NCBI GenBank assembly: GCA_963611165.1
Contig: CAVDQG010000001.1
Span: 1-64,000 of the forward strand
Reading direction: 5' to 3'
Source: SIG603 sp963611165
GTDB lineage: Bacteria; Bacillota; Clostridia; Oscillospirales; Acutalibacteraceae
DNA: 64,000 nucleotides
Below are positions 42,168 to 50,794 of this stretch, in pieces. The translations under genes and the position numbers were made by a program. The notes beneath the pieces were generated by a model that was not told where the DNA came from, ran no database searches, and saw only the letters and a list, made by a program, of their open reading frames with translations. How positions within the stretch are numbered: the stretch's first letter is position 1; each line of letters starts with the position of its first letter.

Positions 42168-43196
42168 TTATATATCCTCACGGGTGAGCATCGTGAAAAC
42201 CTCTCCGACTCTCTCGGAAACATATCTGACGCACTCGGTAACAAGCGGATAATTCATTCTCATCGGTCCGACTGCGGCAATTGCTCCCGCATTCACTCCG
42301 TCAATCATATATCTGCTCATCACTATCGAGCTGCTCCTGAATTCGGGTCTGCCGATTTCCGTTCCCACAAGAGTATTCACCTGACCCGGTCTGCAAGTGA
42401 GAAGCAAATCGAGGTCATCGCTGTTCCCCAGTGTTTTGAGTATCGTTCTGACGGACACCTGACTGTAATCCTCATACATAAGCAGATTCATAAGTCCTGC
42501 GCTTACTGTCTCGGGTTTTCCCGTCTCTCTTGCCGTTTCAAGCAAAGCCATAAGCGGCGAACTCATCAGCATCGCCATGTCTCCGAATGAAATTCCAAGC
42601 GACTGGATGAACCCCGGTGTAATTTCCGCCACCATTTTGCCCGCAAGCTTCTCATTGAATATTCTGAAAAATATTCTCATGATTTCGTTAGTCAGGTCAA
42701 ATTCACAGCGGAAAATTCTGCTCTTCATGGTTCCGGCTGAGCTCATCAGTATCAGCATTGCCGCTCTGCGGCTTATCTGCACGAACTGAACAGCTTTTAT
42801 CTTAGCCGTTTGACCTCCCGGTGAGGTTGCCGCCGAAGCATATCCCAGAGCGCCCGCCAGAGCCTCGGTTGCATTCTGCAAAACCTTTTCTCTGTCGTAC
42901 TCCGTAATCGTCATCGTGCGGTCGATATAGTCTTTAATATCGCTCGGCAACTCTTCTCTTTCGATTCCCGAGTTGAGATATTCTCTTAGACCCTGCTGCG
43001 ACGGGATTCTTCCCGCTGACGTATGGGGCTGTTCGAGAAGTCCCAGATTAATCAGGTCTGCCATCTCATTTCTGACGGTAGCGCTTGAAAAACCTATTTC
43101 CTCAGCAATTGATTTTGAGCCGACGGGCTCGCCGGAGGCACAGTAGTTTCTGATGACGGAAGCGAGAATTTTCTTTTTTCTCGGTGTAAGTTCCAT
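42168..43196 (-). CDS. hrcA: Heat-inducible transcription repressor HrcA
   Basis: Represses groESL and its own operon by binding CIRCE; needs GroEL for activity. 342 residues. The N-terminal winged helix is ELTPRKKKILASVIRNYCASGEPVGSKSIAEEIGFSSATVRNEMADL, and GLLEQPHTSAGRIPSQQGLREYL follows. The C-terminal GAF-like domain ends RMNYPLVTECVRYVSERVGE. ATG after AAAGGAGGCG. First gene of its operon with CIRCE 22 bases upstream. Confidence 0.98.
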   Translation of the reverse strand: MELTPRKKKILASVIRNYCASGEPVGSKSIAEEIGFSSATVRNEMADLINLGLLEQPHTSAGRIPSQQGLREYLNSGIEREELPSDIKDYIDRTMTITEYDREKVLQNATEALAGALGYASAATSPGGQTAKIKAVQFVQISRRAAMLILMSSAGTMKSRIFRCEFDLTNEIMRIFFRIFNEKLAGKMVAEITPGFIQSLGISFGDMAMLMSSPLMALLETARETGKPETVSAGLMNLLMYEDYSQVSVRTILKTLGNSDDLDLLLTCRPGQVNTLVGTEIGRPEFRSSSIVMSRYMIDGVNAGAIAAVGPMRMNYPLVTECVRYVSERVGEVFTMLTREDI

Positions 43197-43217
43197 CCTA
43201 CGCCTCCTTTGTTTATC

Positions 43218-43284
43218 TTAGCACTCTAAAAGTATGAGTGCTAAACTGTGATTATAAGATACCACTCTCGGCTAAAAATGTCAA
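43218..43284 (-). promoter_or_regulatory. hrcA operon promoter and CIRCE operator
   Basis: - strand TTGACA (43279-43284), 17 bp, TATCTT (43256-43261), then a perfect CIRCE TTAGCACTC-N9-GAGTGCTAA at 43218-43244. The remainder up to 43439 is AT-rich with no gene. Confidence 0.95.
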
Positions 43285-43439
43285 TATTTTATTTGTGAAC
43301 AATTTTTAAATTATTAATTTGACTTTCACTGACTTTTAAATTAATAATTAATAATGAACGGATACGCAGTCTTGTGCATCCTCAATTTAGAGCCGTGAAA
43401 TTACAATCATCCCCAAGTACAAAGGCGGTATTCACTACA

Positions 43440-44828
43440 TTAATTCAGAAATGAGAAAGGGCGGTCAAAGACCGCCACTACGGGATTGATTATATTTCTT
43501 TTTGTTCTGTTTTTTGTTCTGTAACGGAAGTGGAAAATGATTCCTCTAATGCACCAGTCGGCACACATCGCAAAAGCGATTCCGATTACACCCATATTCA
43601 TGAGTACCGCAAAAATGTAGGAGAGAAGAAGCCTTCCGCCGATTGTCGAGGCAATGGAAACTATCATTGTGAATTTTACATCGCCTGCCGCACGAAGTCC
43701 TGCTGAGAGACTGCCCGAGAACGGCAATGCAACTGAATTGAATATATTGTGTATTATTACCAAAACAAGTATCAAGTCTCTTGTTTGCTGCTCAAGATTA
43801 TTGAAATTGAGGATAATGGGCGTTATCGCAAGGACAATAATGTTCCAAACGGTTGAAGCAATCAGGTTGATTACCATAAGCTTTTTCATGTAGAAATATG
43901 CCGCATCTTTGTTTCCCGAGCCCATGCACTGACCTATTACCGTTATGAATATCGGCGCCATAGCCGCTCCGAAAACCGCCGCAAGCGACCAAATGCTCTG
44001 AGCTACGCCGTTTGCGGCTATTTGATATGTGCCGAACATTGCGACCATGCTCGAGAGTGCAACCTTGACAAGCTGGAAAATTCCGTTTTCAACTCCGTTC
44101 GGTACTGCGATACCGAGCATTCTTTTAAGAAGCGAAGCGTTCCACTTGAAAATGTCTTTTACAGTGTAATAAATATCGTTTTTCTTTTTAAAGCAAAGTG
44201 CGGTAATCACAACAGCCGAGAAAAATCTTGAAATTGTTGTAGGCAATGCAACACCCGCAACGCCCATTTTAAAGACAAACACAAGCACAATGTTGCCCAC
44301 AAGATTAATAATATTCGATACAGTAGAAACTATCATGCTGATTCTGGTGTTGCCGATACTGCGGAAAAGTGCCGCACCCGAATTGTAAATCGCAATGGTC
44401 GGGAATGATATTGCGGTAATTCTGAGGTAGACAAGGCAAGCATCCATGACACCGTCCGTGACCTTCCCGAAAAGCAGTTTCATAAGAGATACATCGAACG
44501 CATAAACCAAAACGGTAATTATTACGGAAATAACCGTCGATATCATTAAAAGCTGGCTTGTAGCCTCTGAAGCAAGCTTTTTCTCGTTTTTGCCGATATA
44601 CTGGCTGATGACAACCGCACCGCCCGATGCAAGTGCCGTGAAAATATAAATGAAAATTATGCTGAATGAGTTTACCAGCGAAACTCCCGAAACAGCTTCT
44701 TCGCCTGCATAAGTTACAATAAAGGTGTCGGCAAGTCCCACAAGCATAACCAAAAGCTGCTCAAAAAACAGCGGTACTATCATGTCTCTCAGTTGCTTAT
44801 TTGTGAATATTCCGTATCTGTCTTTCAT
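43440..44828 (-). CDS. MATE family efflux transporter
   Basis: A 462-residue multidrug/cation antiporter of the MATE family with about 12 membrane helices. Family features are PLFFEQLLVMLVGLADTFIVTYAGEEAVSGVSLVNSF at the start, ALASGGAVVISQYIGKNEK, and VAMFGTYQIAANGVAQSIWSLAAVFGAAMAPIFITVIGQCMGSG in the second half. The last ~20 residues (INPVVAVFDRPFSFLN) are encoded by a terminator-like hairpin (43459-43476), suggesting loss of an earlier stop. Divergent from the LysR gene, which may regulate it. ATG after CGAGGG. Confidence 0.92.
   Translation of the reverse strand: MKDRYGIFTNKQLRDMIVPLFFEQLLVMLVGLADTFIVTYAGEEAVSGVSLVNSFSIIFIYIFTALASGGAVVISQYIGKNEKKLASEATSQLLMISTVISVIITVLVYAFDVSLMKLLFGKVTDGVMDACLVYLRITAISFPTIAIYNSGAALFRSIGNTRISMIVSTVSNIINLVGNIVLVFVFKMGVAGVALPTTISRFFSAVVITALCFKKKNDIYYTVKDIFKWNASLLKRMLGIAVPNGVENGIFQLVKVALSSMVAMFGTYQIAANGVAQSIWSLAAVFGAAMAPIFITVIGQCMGSGNKDAAYFYMKKLMVINLIASTVWNIIVLAITPIILNFNNLEQQTRDLILVLVIIHNIFNSVALPFSGSLSAGLRAAGDVKFTMIVSIASTIGGRLLLSYIFAVLMNMGVIGIAFAMCADWCIRGIIFHFRYRTKNRTKRNIINPVVAVFDRPFSFLN
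43459..43476 (-). terminator. Terminator-like hairpin inside the MATE gene end
   Basis: GGCGGTC-AAA-GACCGCC with a CTTTCTC flank on the - strand, located 17-36 bases before the MATE stop codon. Confidence 0.6.
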
Positions 44829-45018
44829 AATAACCCTCGTTTCTGTAATTCTTATTTCTGATTTTATTTTAGTACGGAAGTCTATACCTGTAAAATACTT
44901 ATATCAAATACTTAGACATAAAATATATTTATGCTAATTTCAGCTTTTTATTTTTGCGGTGTTGATATATAATCTAATTATGTATAACCATAAATAAAAT
45001 TGATAACACGGAGACAAA

Positions 45019-45918
45019 ATGGAAGTTCGCACATTAAAATATTTTCTTGAAATAGCAAGAGAGCAGAATATTACTGCCGCATCGTATAATTTGCATATCT
45101 CTCAGCCCGCACTTTCCCACCAGATGCATGAGCTCGAGGAGGAACTTGGAATCACGCTTTTCACAAGGACAAACCGCAAGACGGTGCTGACGGAAGAGGG
45201 CAGACATTTCAAAATTCAGGCAGAACAGATAATTCAGCTTATCGAAAAAACAGAAGCCGAATATAAAAAAGGCGAAAAAGATATTTACGGAGAAATTCAT
45301 ATAGGCGCAGGCGAGACCACGGCTATGGAATATATCGGAAATGCAGCAAAGCGCGTGCACGATCTTCACCCGGGAGTGAGATTTAACGTGTTCTCGGGTA
45401 TTGCCGATGATGTCGTAGACAGAATGGATAAGGGACTGATTGATTTTGCGCTGTTTTTCAGACCGATTGATACGAGTAAGCTTGATTACATTGAATTTCC
45501 CGTTAAACATAAAATGGGAATAATAGTGCGTAAGGATTCGCCGCTTGCAGAAAAGGAATTCGTCACAGCAAAAGACCTCGAAAATGTGCCGCTCATCATA
45601 AATTCAAGAAGAGCGACAAGCCCCGAAACAATATCGAAGCAGTACGGAATACCGATGGATAAGCTGAATGTAGTGGCGTCGGGAAATCTCACATATAATA
45701 AACTAATGCTTTTGAGAAGCGGACTGGGCGTTATAATCGGATCGGGAAGCAACAGCTATCAGATTAATGCGTACGCAAAATTTGTGCCGTTCGAGCCGAT
45801 GATAGAATCGAGCATGATATTTGCCTGGAGGAAAAATGCCAATTTTTCGAAAGCGTGTCTGATTTTCCTTGATGAGGTTAAGAAAGAGATAGAATCACTT
45901 TCGGAAGGCTATATTTAA
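45019..45918 (+). CDS. LysR-family transcriptional regulator
   Basis: 299 residues. The N-terminal winged HTH is canonical (MEVRTLKYFLEIAREQNITAASYNLHISQPALSHQMHELEEELGITLFTRTNRKTVLTEEG) and the effector-binding domain follows (YGEIHIGAGETTAMEYIGNAAKRVHDLHPGVRFNVFSG). ATG with CGGAGAC upstream. It is divergent from the MATE exporter with 190 bases between starts, the classic arrangement for a LysR regulator and its target. The region has a weak TATAAT at 44968-44973; the effector is unknown. Confidence 0.93.
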   Translation: MEVRTLKYFLEIAREQNITAASYNLHISQPALSHQMHELEEELGITLFTRTNRKTVLTEEGRHFKIQAEQIIQLIEKTEAEYKKGEKDIYGEIHIGAGETTAMEYIGNAAKRVHDLHPGVRFNVFSGIADDVVDRMDKGLIDFALFFRPIDTSKLDYIEFPVKHKMGIIVRKDSPLAEKEFVTAKDLENVPLIINSRRATSPETISKQYGIPMDKLNVVASGNLTYNKLMLLRSGLGVIIGSGSNSYQINAYAKFVPFEPMIESSMIFAWRKNANFSKACLIFLDEVKKEIESLSEGYI

Positions 45919-45932
45919 TAGTAGTAAAAAAA

Positions 45933-45990
45933 CACAAAAGTTTTTGCCAAGCTTTTTGTAAAAAGCGAAACCAAAAACTTTTGTGTTTTT
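45933..45990 (+). repeat. Short copy (E) of the repeat end module, acting as a terminator
   Basis: CACAAAAGTTTTTG and CAAAAACTTTTGTG form a 14-bp perfect inverted repeat enclosing CTTTTTGTAAAAAGCG, followed by TTTTT. It is the same end module as in copies A-D, here just after the LysR stop and before the converging small gene. Confidence 0.85.
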
Positions 45991-46015
45991 ATTTTCTGTA
46001 TTTTCTATTCTTATT

Positions 46016-46264
46016 TTATTTCTTCGGAATCGTCTGAAGCAAGCCGATTAATCTAAGTGCCTGCTGTTCAAATTCATCGTGATCGTCAACAACAGAAAAC
46101 AGCCACTCGATATAGCCCTCTGTTTTTCCTGCCGCCAATGTTTTTGTTATATCATCCAATCCCTGTGGGCGGTCATCGTACTCGTTATTATATCCGAACG
46201 AATCGTAATCAAAATAAAATCCGTCAAGTATCTTTGCTATCTGCTCTACGCTTACAAGTTCCAT
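46016..46264 (-). CDS. Small acidic protein of unknown function (82 aa)
   Basis: I do not recognise this family. It is 82 residues, acidic, with a Tyr/Asp-rich segment (GFYFDYDSFGYNNEYDDRP) and a helical C-terminal half (EFEQQALRLIGLLQTIPKK). No cysteine, no membrane segment. The coding call is supported by a near-perfect ribosome binding site (AAAGGAG seven bases before the ATG) and its position 15 bases behind the oxidoreductase gene, so it is probably the second gene of that operon. Confidence 0.75.
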   Translation of the reverse strand: MELVSVEQIAKILDGFYFDYDSFGYNNEYDDRPQGLDDITKTLAAGKTEGYIEWLFSVVDDHDEFEQQALRLIGLLQTIPKK

Positions 46265-46279
46265 TTTATTCTCCTTTAA

Positions 46280-47308
46280 TTAATTTTCAAATTTTATTCC
46301 CGCACTGAGTCTTGCTTCCTCGAGAATTTCCATTACGGTGACTGTTTCTTCCATATAAGGTTTAGCGGCTTCGTAATCCTTTTCGTCGATAATTTTAGCG
46401 AAATCGGCAAATTCTTCCGTCATTCTATGGAACACCTCGGGAGCCGTGAAGACTTCTTCTTCGCTTGCCCTTACCCATGAGCCTGCGGCGTCTCTCACTC
46501 TTTCTCCGGGGACAAAATAATGCGTCAGCACCTTATCTGCGATATTGGGTTTTCCCTCAATTTTGATATAACCCGTTTCACCCTGCACGCTTACAAATCC
46601 CGGGCTGTCCGAGTCCTTTGCACCGGTACAAACGGCAGAAAATCCGTCGTATTCCATGACAAGCGTACCCGATGTATCGATTCCGTTAAATCCGAAATTC
46701 GGATAATATTTCACTTTCTTCGGCTTGCCGAAAAGGCACACCGCATAGTGAATATTATAGACATTTATATCAAAAAGTGCGCCGCCATAATATTCCGCAC
46801 TGAACGCATGGCCGATTTTTCCCTCGAGATAATCGTCATAAAGGCTCGAATACTGCGAATAATTTGCGAGGTACATTGTAATCTTTCCGAGTTTGGAGAG
46901 ATTTTTCTTCATATTATTGATAACGGGATTATGCAAAACGGTGACCGCCTCAAAGATAAACAGCTTCTTTTCCTCGGCAATTTTCTTAAGCTCCAGCGTA
47001 TCCTTCAAAAATCCCGTGAACGGCTTTTCGAGAATGACATTTTTGCCGTGAAGCAAAGCTTCTTTGGCATACGGATAATGAGCGGAATTTATAAGTCCGA
47101 TATAAACTGTATCGCACTCGCTTTCATTAAGCAGTTTTTCATAATCGGTATATATTTCCTTTATTCCATACTCGTCCGCAAATTTTTCTGCTTTTTCTCT
47201 TGAATGCGGTCTTGCAAAAACCGCCGTATACTCGATATTTTTCAGCGGTGTTATCGCATGCATTGCATCGGCGATTATTTTTCCCGTTCCTATAAATGCA
47301 AGCTTCAT
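46280..47308 (-). CDS. Gfo/Idh/MocA family oxidoreductase
   Basis: NAD(P)-dependent sugar or polyol dehydrogenase family, 342 residues. The Rossmann start is LAFIGTGKIIADAMHAI, the conserved catalytic EKPFTG lies near residue 94, and the C-terminal alpha/beta domain contains YYGGALFDINVYNIHYAVCLFG, equivalent to the usual GGGxxxDxGxH catalytic block but with a shifted histidine. The substrate is unknown. ATG preceded by CGAGGT. It lies downstream of repeat copy B and upstream of the small acidic gene. Confidence 0.88.
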   Translation of the reverse strand: MKLAFIGTGKIIADAMHAITPLKNIEYTAVFARPHSREKAEKFADEYGIKEIYTDYEKLLNESECDTVYIGLINSAHYPYAKEALLHGKNVILEKPFTGFLKDTLELKKIAEEKKLFIFEAVTVLHNPVINNMKKNLSKLGKITMYLANYSQYSSLYDDYLEGKIGHAFSAEYYGGALFDINVYNIHYAVCLFGKPKKVKYYPNFGFNGIDTSGTLVMEYDGFSAVCTGAKDSDSPGFVSVQGETGYIKIEGKPNIADKVLTHYFVPGERVRDAAGSWVRASEEEVFTAPEVFHRMTEEFADFAKIIDEKDYEAAKPYMEETVTVMEILEEARLSAGIKFEN

Positions 47309-47329
47309 GTTTTACCTCGGTTTCTTTTT

Positions 47330-47695
47330 GTGTGTTCTGTTTTTCTTTGTTCAAATCGGTCGGCTTGTCGGATAGATACGCTTCCTTGAAAGCTTATCTG
47401 TTATCCCGTAATGGCGACCTTCGGTCGCCCGAGCATAAAGGTGGTTTAAAGTATATTTGGGTTTTAAACTGCCTTTTCTGTTTGCTATTTATTTTTGTGC
47501 AAACAATCCGCAAAATAAAATGCCCGTCTGCGAATGCTTTGCATTCTTGACGTATTTTATTTTGCTTTCTTCTTTTTTATCGCTTCGCTCTGTTTCTTCT
47601 GTATTTCTATTTCTGCTTCGCTTTTCTCTTGTGGGCTCCGCCCACACCCGCACGCTTTTTGTAAAAAGCGAAACCAAAAACTTTTGTGTTTTGTT
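47330..47695 (+). repeat. Mosaic hairpin repeat, copy B
   Basis: Gene-free stretch with, in order, a CGACCTTCGGTCG hairpin, a GCCCGAGCATAAAGGTGGTTTA module (~47425-47450), TGCCCGTCTGCGAATGCTTTGCATTCTTGACGTATTTT split over ~47519-47557, CGCTTCGCTCTG, and the end module GTGGGCTCCGCCCAC (47631-47645) plus CTTTTTGTAAAAAGCG and CTTTTGTGTTTT. Same orientation as copies A and C. Confidence 0.85.
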
Positions 47696-47705
47696 TCTTC
47701 TGTTT

Positions 47706-48656
47706 TCAATACTTTGAATTGTATTTCTCAAACACTTTTTCTATTTTTTCTCGGTTCAGCATCTCTCCTATTATAATCACTACGCTCTGCCCGTTTTCTA
47801 TTTCTTCAAGCTTTATCTCTCTTCTCGTCGCGTTCAACTCATACCACTTTTCTTCGCTCTTCAAGAAACCCTTTATTCTGAACACCTTTCCGCATTCATC
47901 GTCATTCAGAACTTTTTCTGCCGTTTCTTTTAATTCTCTCGGCTCTATCTCCATATTCATCAGGTACACGCTGTCAAAGTTATTTTCTTTACTCACCTGC
48001 TGTTTGACATGGTCTTCGAGTCGATATCCGCTTTTTAGCAGTCTCTCAAAATCGTTTTCATCGAATTCGTTCCAATCCTTTATCTCGCATTCGCCCGGTG
48101 CAAATCTTCTTCTGCACTTATTTTCCTCAAGAACGCTATTCATTATTTTTACAGTGTTCGTTATGTCGTCTTCGCTTGCCTTTTGCACCGCCGACATCAC
48201 TACCTTTCCCGCACAAGCCAACTGTGATGCCAACATATACCTTGACTGTTCCGACAGATTATCCTCAAGTCTTGCGTCCACTATCGCAAACACATTGCCG
48301 ATTTCGTACCAATTTTCCAGCGGCTCATCTCTTAGCACATCGAAAAACTCATCCACATCGTACACTCCCGACGGTTCGACTATCACTCTGTCGTATCCCG
48401 ACATATACATTTGGATAAGCTTGGTTTTAAATCTTCTCACATGGCAATCGTAGTCGCATCCGCCTGCGACCATTTCCAATTCGCATTTTTCTCCCGCCAA
48501 CGGTGAAAGCAGCATCATATCGACATTTACAGCTCCGAAGTCGTTCTCAAGAATTCCGACTTTCAAACCTTTTCCCATCAGATATGATGCATATTTTTTT
48601 ATAAATGTTGTTTTTCCCGACCCCAAAAAGCCGGTTACCAAATCTGCTTTTATCAT
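47706..48656 (-). CDS. CobW/COG0523-family GTPase
   Basis: A G3E GTPase of the CobW/Nha/ZNG group, proposed metal chaperones or cofactor-insertion proteins, 316 residues. Walker A GFLGSGKTT (9-17), a Walker-B-like VIVEPSGVYD and the C-terminal CobW_C-like domain (VFRIKGFLKSEEKWYELNATRREI) are present. The family metal motif CxCC after the second strand is replaced here by GCDYDCHVRR, leaving two cysteines four apart, so metal handling may differ. No metalloenzyme lies next to it. Flanked on both sides by hairpin repeats B and C. Confidence 0.87.
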   Translation of the reverse strand: MIKADLVTGFLGSGKTTFIKKYASYLMGKGLKVGILENDFGAVNVDMMLLSPLAGEKCELEMVAGGCDYDCHVRRFKTKLIQMYMSGYDRVIVEPSGVYDVDEFFDVLRDEPLENWYEIGNVFAIVDARLEDNLSEQSRYMLASQLACAGKVVMSAVQKASEDDITNTVKIMNSVLEENKCRRRFAPGECEIKDWNEFDENDFERLLKSGYRLEDHVKQQVSKENNFDSVYLMNMEIEPRELKETAEKVLNDDECGKVFRIKGFLKSEEKWYELNATRREIKLEEIENGQSVVIIIGEMLNREKIEKVFEKYNSKY

Positions 48657-48669
48657 TTCTTACACCGTT

Positions 48670-49145
48670 TTTCTTTGCGTTCGATTTATCTAAGCGTTCT
48701 GTATTTATCTTTATGTAGGCAAGTCGGTTAGGCTACGGTTTCTTCGCCGAAAGCGTAGCTATCCGATTAGCCCTTGCATCAAGGCGGTTTAGTCAAAAAT
48801 ACTTTTTCTGTTCGGTATTTTTCTGAACAAACAGCAATCCGCAAGAGGAAATGCCCATCTGTGAATTCTTCACATTCTTGACGTATTTTTTCTTGCTGTG
48901 ATTTTTTATTTATGCTCAGCGTTTTTTATTTATCTTTGCGTAAACAAGTCGGCTGATTCGGTCAACTACGGTCGCTTCGCTCCCTAAAAGCACTTCGTGC
49001 TTTTGGTTTCCCTCATCAGCCTTTATTCTTTTTTATCGCTTCGCTCTGTTTCTTCTGTATTTCTATTTCTGCTTCACTTTTCTCTCGTGGGCTCCGCCCA
49101 CACCCGTTCGCTTTTTGTAAAAAGCGAAGCAAAAACTTTTGTGTC
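48670..49145 (+). repeat. Mosaic hairpin repeat, copy C
   Basis: Gene-free stretch. It includes a CATCAAGGCGGTTTAG module (~48778), ATGCCCATCTGTGAATTCTTCACATTCTTGACG (~48850-48885), CACTTCGTGCTT and CGCTTCGCTCTG, and the end module GTGGGCTCCGCCCAC (49087-49101) with CTTTTTGTAAAAAGCG and CTTTTGTG running up to the birA stop. Confidence 0.85.
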
Positions 49146-49157
49146 TTTCGTGCTGTT

Positions 49158-50144
49158 TTATCTTCCTAAGAAGGTTTTCTTTATGCTGACCTCTCCTGTC
49201 GAGAAGTGTCTTATCTCTCCGTCAGGCATCTGAACTATCAATCTGCACTCATCGTCAATTCCCTTGACCAAGCCTGTTCTGCTGACTTCTCCTTCTGTGA
49301 ATGCTATCTCTCTTCCTGTCAGCAACGATCTTCTTCTGTATTCCTCGATATAGCTGTTATTCGGCATTCTGTCGTAGTAGTCAAAGAAATAATCTAGTAT
49401 CCTTGCGACAATTCGGCATCTTGTATCGTCTCCGCACTCCTCTGTGAATATAGCGCCTGCTATATGCTTGATTTCCTCCGGGAATCCTCCCTCGGGGTAC
49501 TGGACGTTTATTCCTATTCCCGTCACGGCATACTCAAGTCCGGCGTTCTCAAAGTTTACAGATGCCTCTGTGAGAATTCCGACTACCTTTCTGCCTCTTA
49601 AGTAAATATCGTTTACCCATTTAATTCTTGTGTCGTATCCCGTGACATCCTCTATTGCTCTTGCCACAGCTACAGCCGCTATTGTCGTTATCGCAAGCGA
49701 CTTTTCAGCCGAGAATTTCGGTCTTAACAGGATGCTCATATAAATTCCCGTTTTTTTCGGTGACTCGAAGTGTCTTCCAAGTCTTCCCTTTCCGGCAGTC
49801 TGCTCCTCACTTACGACAACAACACCTTCTTCCCCGCCGTCTGCCGCAAGTCTCTTTACATAGTTGTTGGTAGAATCAACACTCTGCAAAACTCTGACAT
49901 CAACTCTGTCCTTACGCTGGACAAATTTCTGTATTCCCTCGACCGACAAAACATTGTTTGAGGAAATAAATGTATATCCTTTGTTTGTTGTTCCGTTTAT
50001 TTCATAACCCTCTCCTCTGAGTGCAGTTACTGCCTTCCAAACGGAATTTCTCGATACGCCGAGAGCTGCTGCTATTCTTGCGCCGGAAAACGGCTCGCCC
50101 TTATGTTCCATCATGTACTTTATAACTTCTTGCTTAACAGTCAT
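49158..50144 (-). CDS. birA: Bifunctional biotin ligase/biotin operon repressor BirA
   Basis: Attaches biotin to carboxylases and represses biotin genes. 328 residues. The N-terminal winged helix is present (KQEVIKYMMEHKGEPFSGARIAAALGVSRNSVWKAVTALRGEGYEI). The ligase domain has STNNYVKRL, the biotinyl-AMP loop GKGRLGR (118-124), IKWVNDIYLRGRKVVGILTE and the C-terminal SH3-like domain with the RLIVQMPDGEIRHFSTGEVS stretch. Because the DNA-binding domain is intact it is the repressor type. The ATG overlaps the preceding gene's stop (ATGA). Confidence 0.97.
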   Translation of the reverse strand: MTVKQEVIKYMMEHKGEPFSGARIAAALGVSRNSVWKAVTALRGEGYEINGTTNKGYTFISSNNVLSVEGIQKFVQRKDRVDVRVLQSVDSTNNYVKRLAADGGEEGVVVVSEEQTAGKGRLGRHFESPKKTGIYMSILLRPKFSAEKSLAITTIAAVAVARAIEDVTGYDTRIKWVNDIYLRGRKVVGILTEASVNFENAGLEYAVTGIGINVQYPEGGFPEEIKHIAGAIFTEECGDDTRCRIVARILDYFFDYYDRMPNNSYIEEYRRRSLLTGREIAFTEGEVSRTGLVKGIDDECRLIVQMPDGEIRHFSTGEVSIKKTFLGR

Positions 50145-50794
50145 TTTTTATTGCTCCTTATCTTTAAAATGAAATATACTGCGACCGAAACCGCACTGAA
50201 TAAAATTGTCATTGCTATTATCATAACCGCACAGTGCATAAAAAACGCATCGGGCAGCATGGTTATCACGGGGTCCTTGTCGGGATAAAAAATCCAGTAA
50301 TCATTGCTGAACGCAAGCTCATGGAAAGTTATGAAAACTTTTTGCCAGTTCAATGCAACACACGCTCCGACAATCAGCGGCACAACTACTGAAAAAATCC
50401 CGGAGAAAAGTAAAAATCTGTTCTGACCGCTCTTAATCTTACCGTAAGCCGTCACCGCAAACAGTAGAGTAAATATAATCGCCGCATATTCAATTTTCAC
50501 AAATATACGCTTAACATCATCAAAGTGGATTCTTCCCTCTTCGCTCATCGCAAGGCCGTCGAATTCGAGGGTTTTTGCACCCCAGAAATTATTATAATCA
50601 ATCAAAATATCGTAATTTGTCTTGATTTTTTCTTCACTGAAACCCGATTGAGCCGGGATATCGAGTGCCTTTATGTCGTGATAGAAAAGCGGCTTGAAAT
50701 TGAGCGTCAGAGTAACCGAAAGCGAAATTGCCGCAATCATAAAAATTATTCCAAGCAAAACATCGGAATACAAGAAACCTATCTTAGCTCTCAA
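50141..50794 (-). CDS. DUF1461 (TIGR01906-type) integral membrane protein
   Basis: A 217-residue membrane protein with about five hydrophobic segments and an extracellular loop containing KTNYDILIDYNNFW. The C-terminal FSNDYWIFYPDKDPVITMLPDAFFMHC is the family signature; function is not known. The likely start is TTG at 50794, with GGAGGTG six bases upstream; a GTG three codons earlier lies on that site. It overlaps the Nudix gene and birA, so the three form one unit (Nudix, DUF1461, birA). Confidence 0.85.
   Translation of the reverse strand: MRAKIGFLYSDVLLGIIFMIAAISLSVTLTLNFKPLFYHDIKALDIPAQSGFSEEKIKTNYDILIDYNNFWGAKTLEFDGLAMSEEGRIHFDDVKRIFVKIEYAAIIFTLLFAVTAYGKIKSGQNRFLLFSGIFSVVVPLIVGACVALNWQKVFITFHELAFSNDYWIFYPDKDPVITMLPDAFFMHCAVMIIAMTILFSAVSVAVYFILKIRSNKK

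Noticed and set aside
47686..48453. 255-codon + strand frame
   Set aside because: Antisense of the CobW-type gene, Ser/Phe/Leu-rich as expected for the complement of a Glu/Lys-rich gene.
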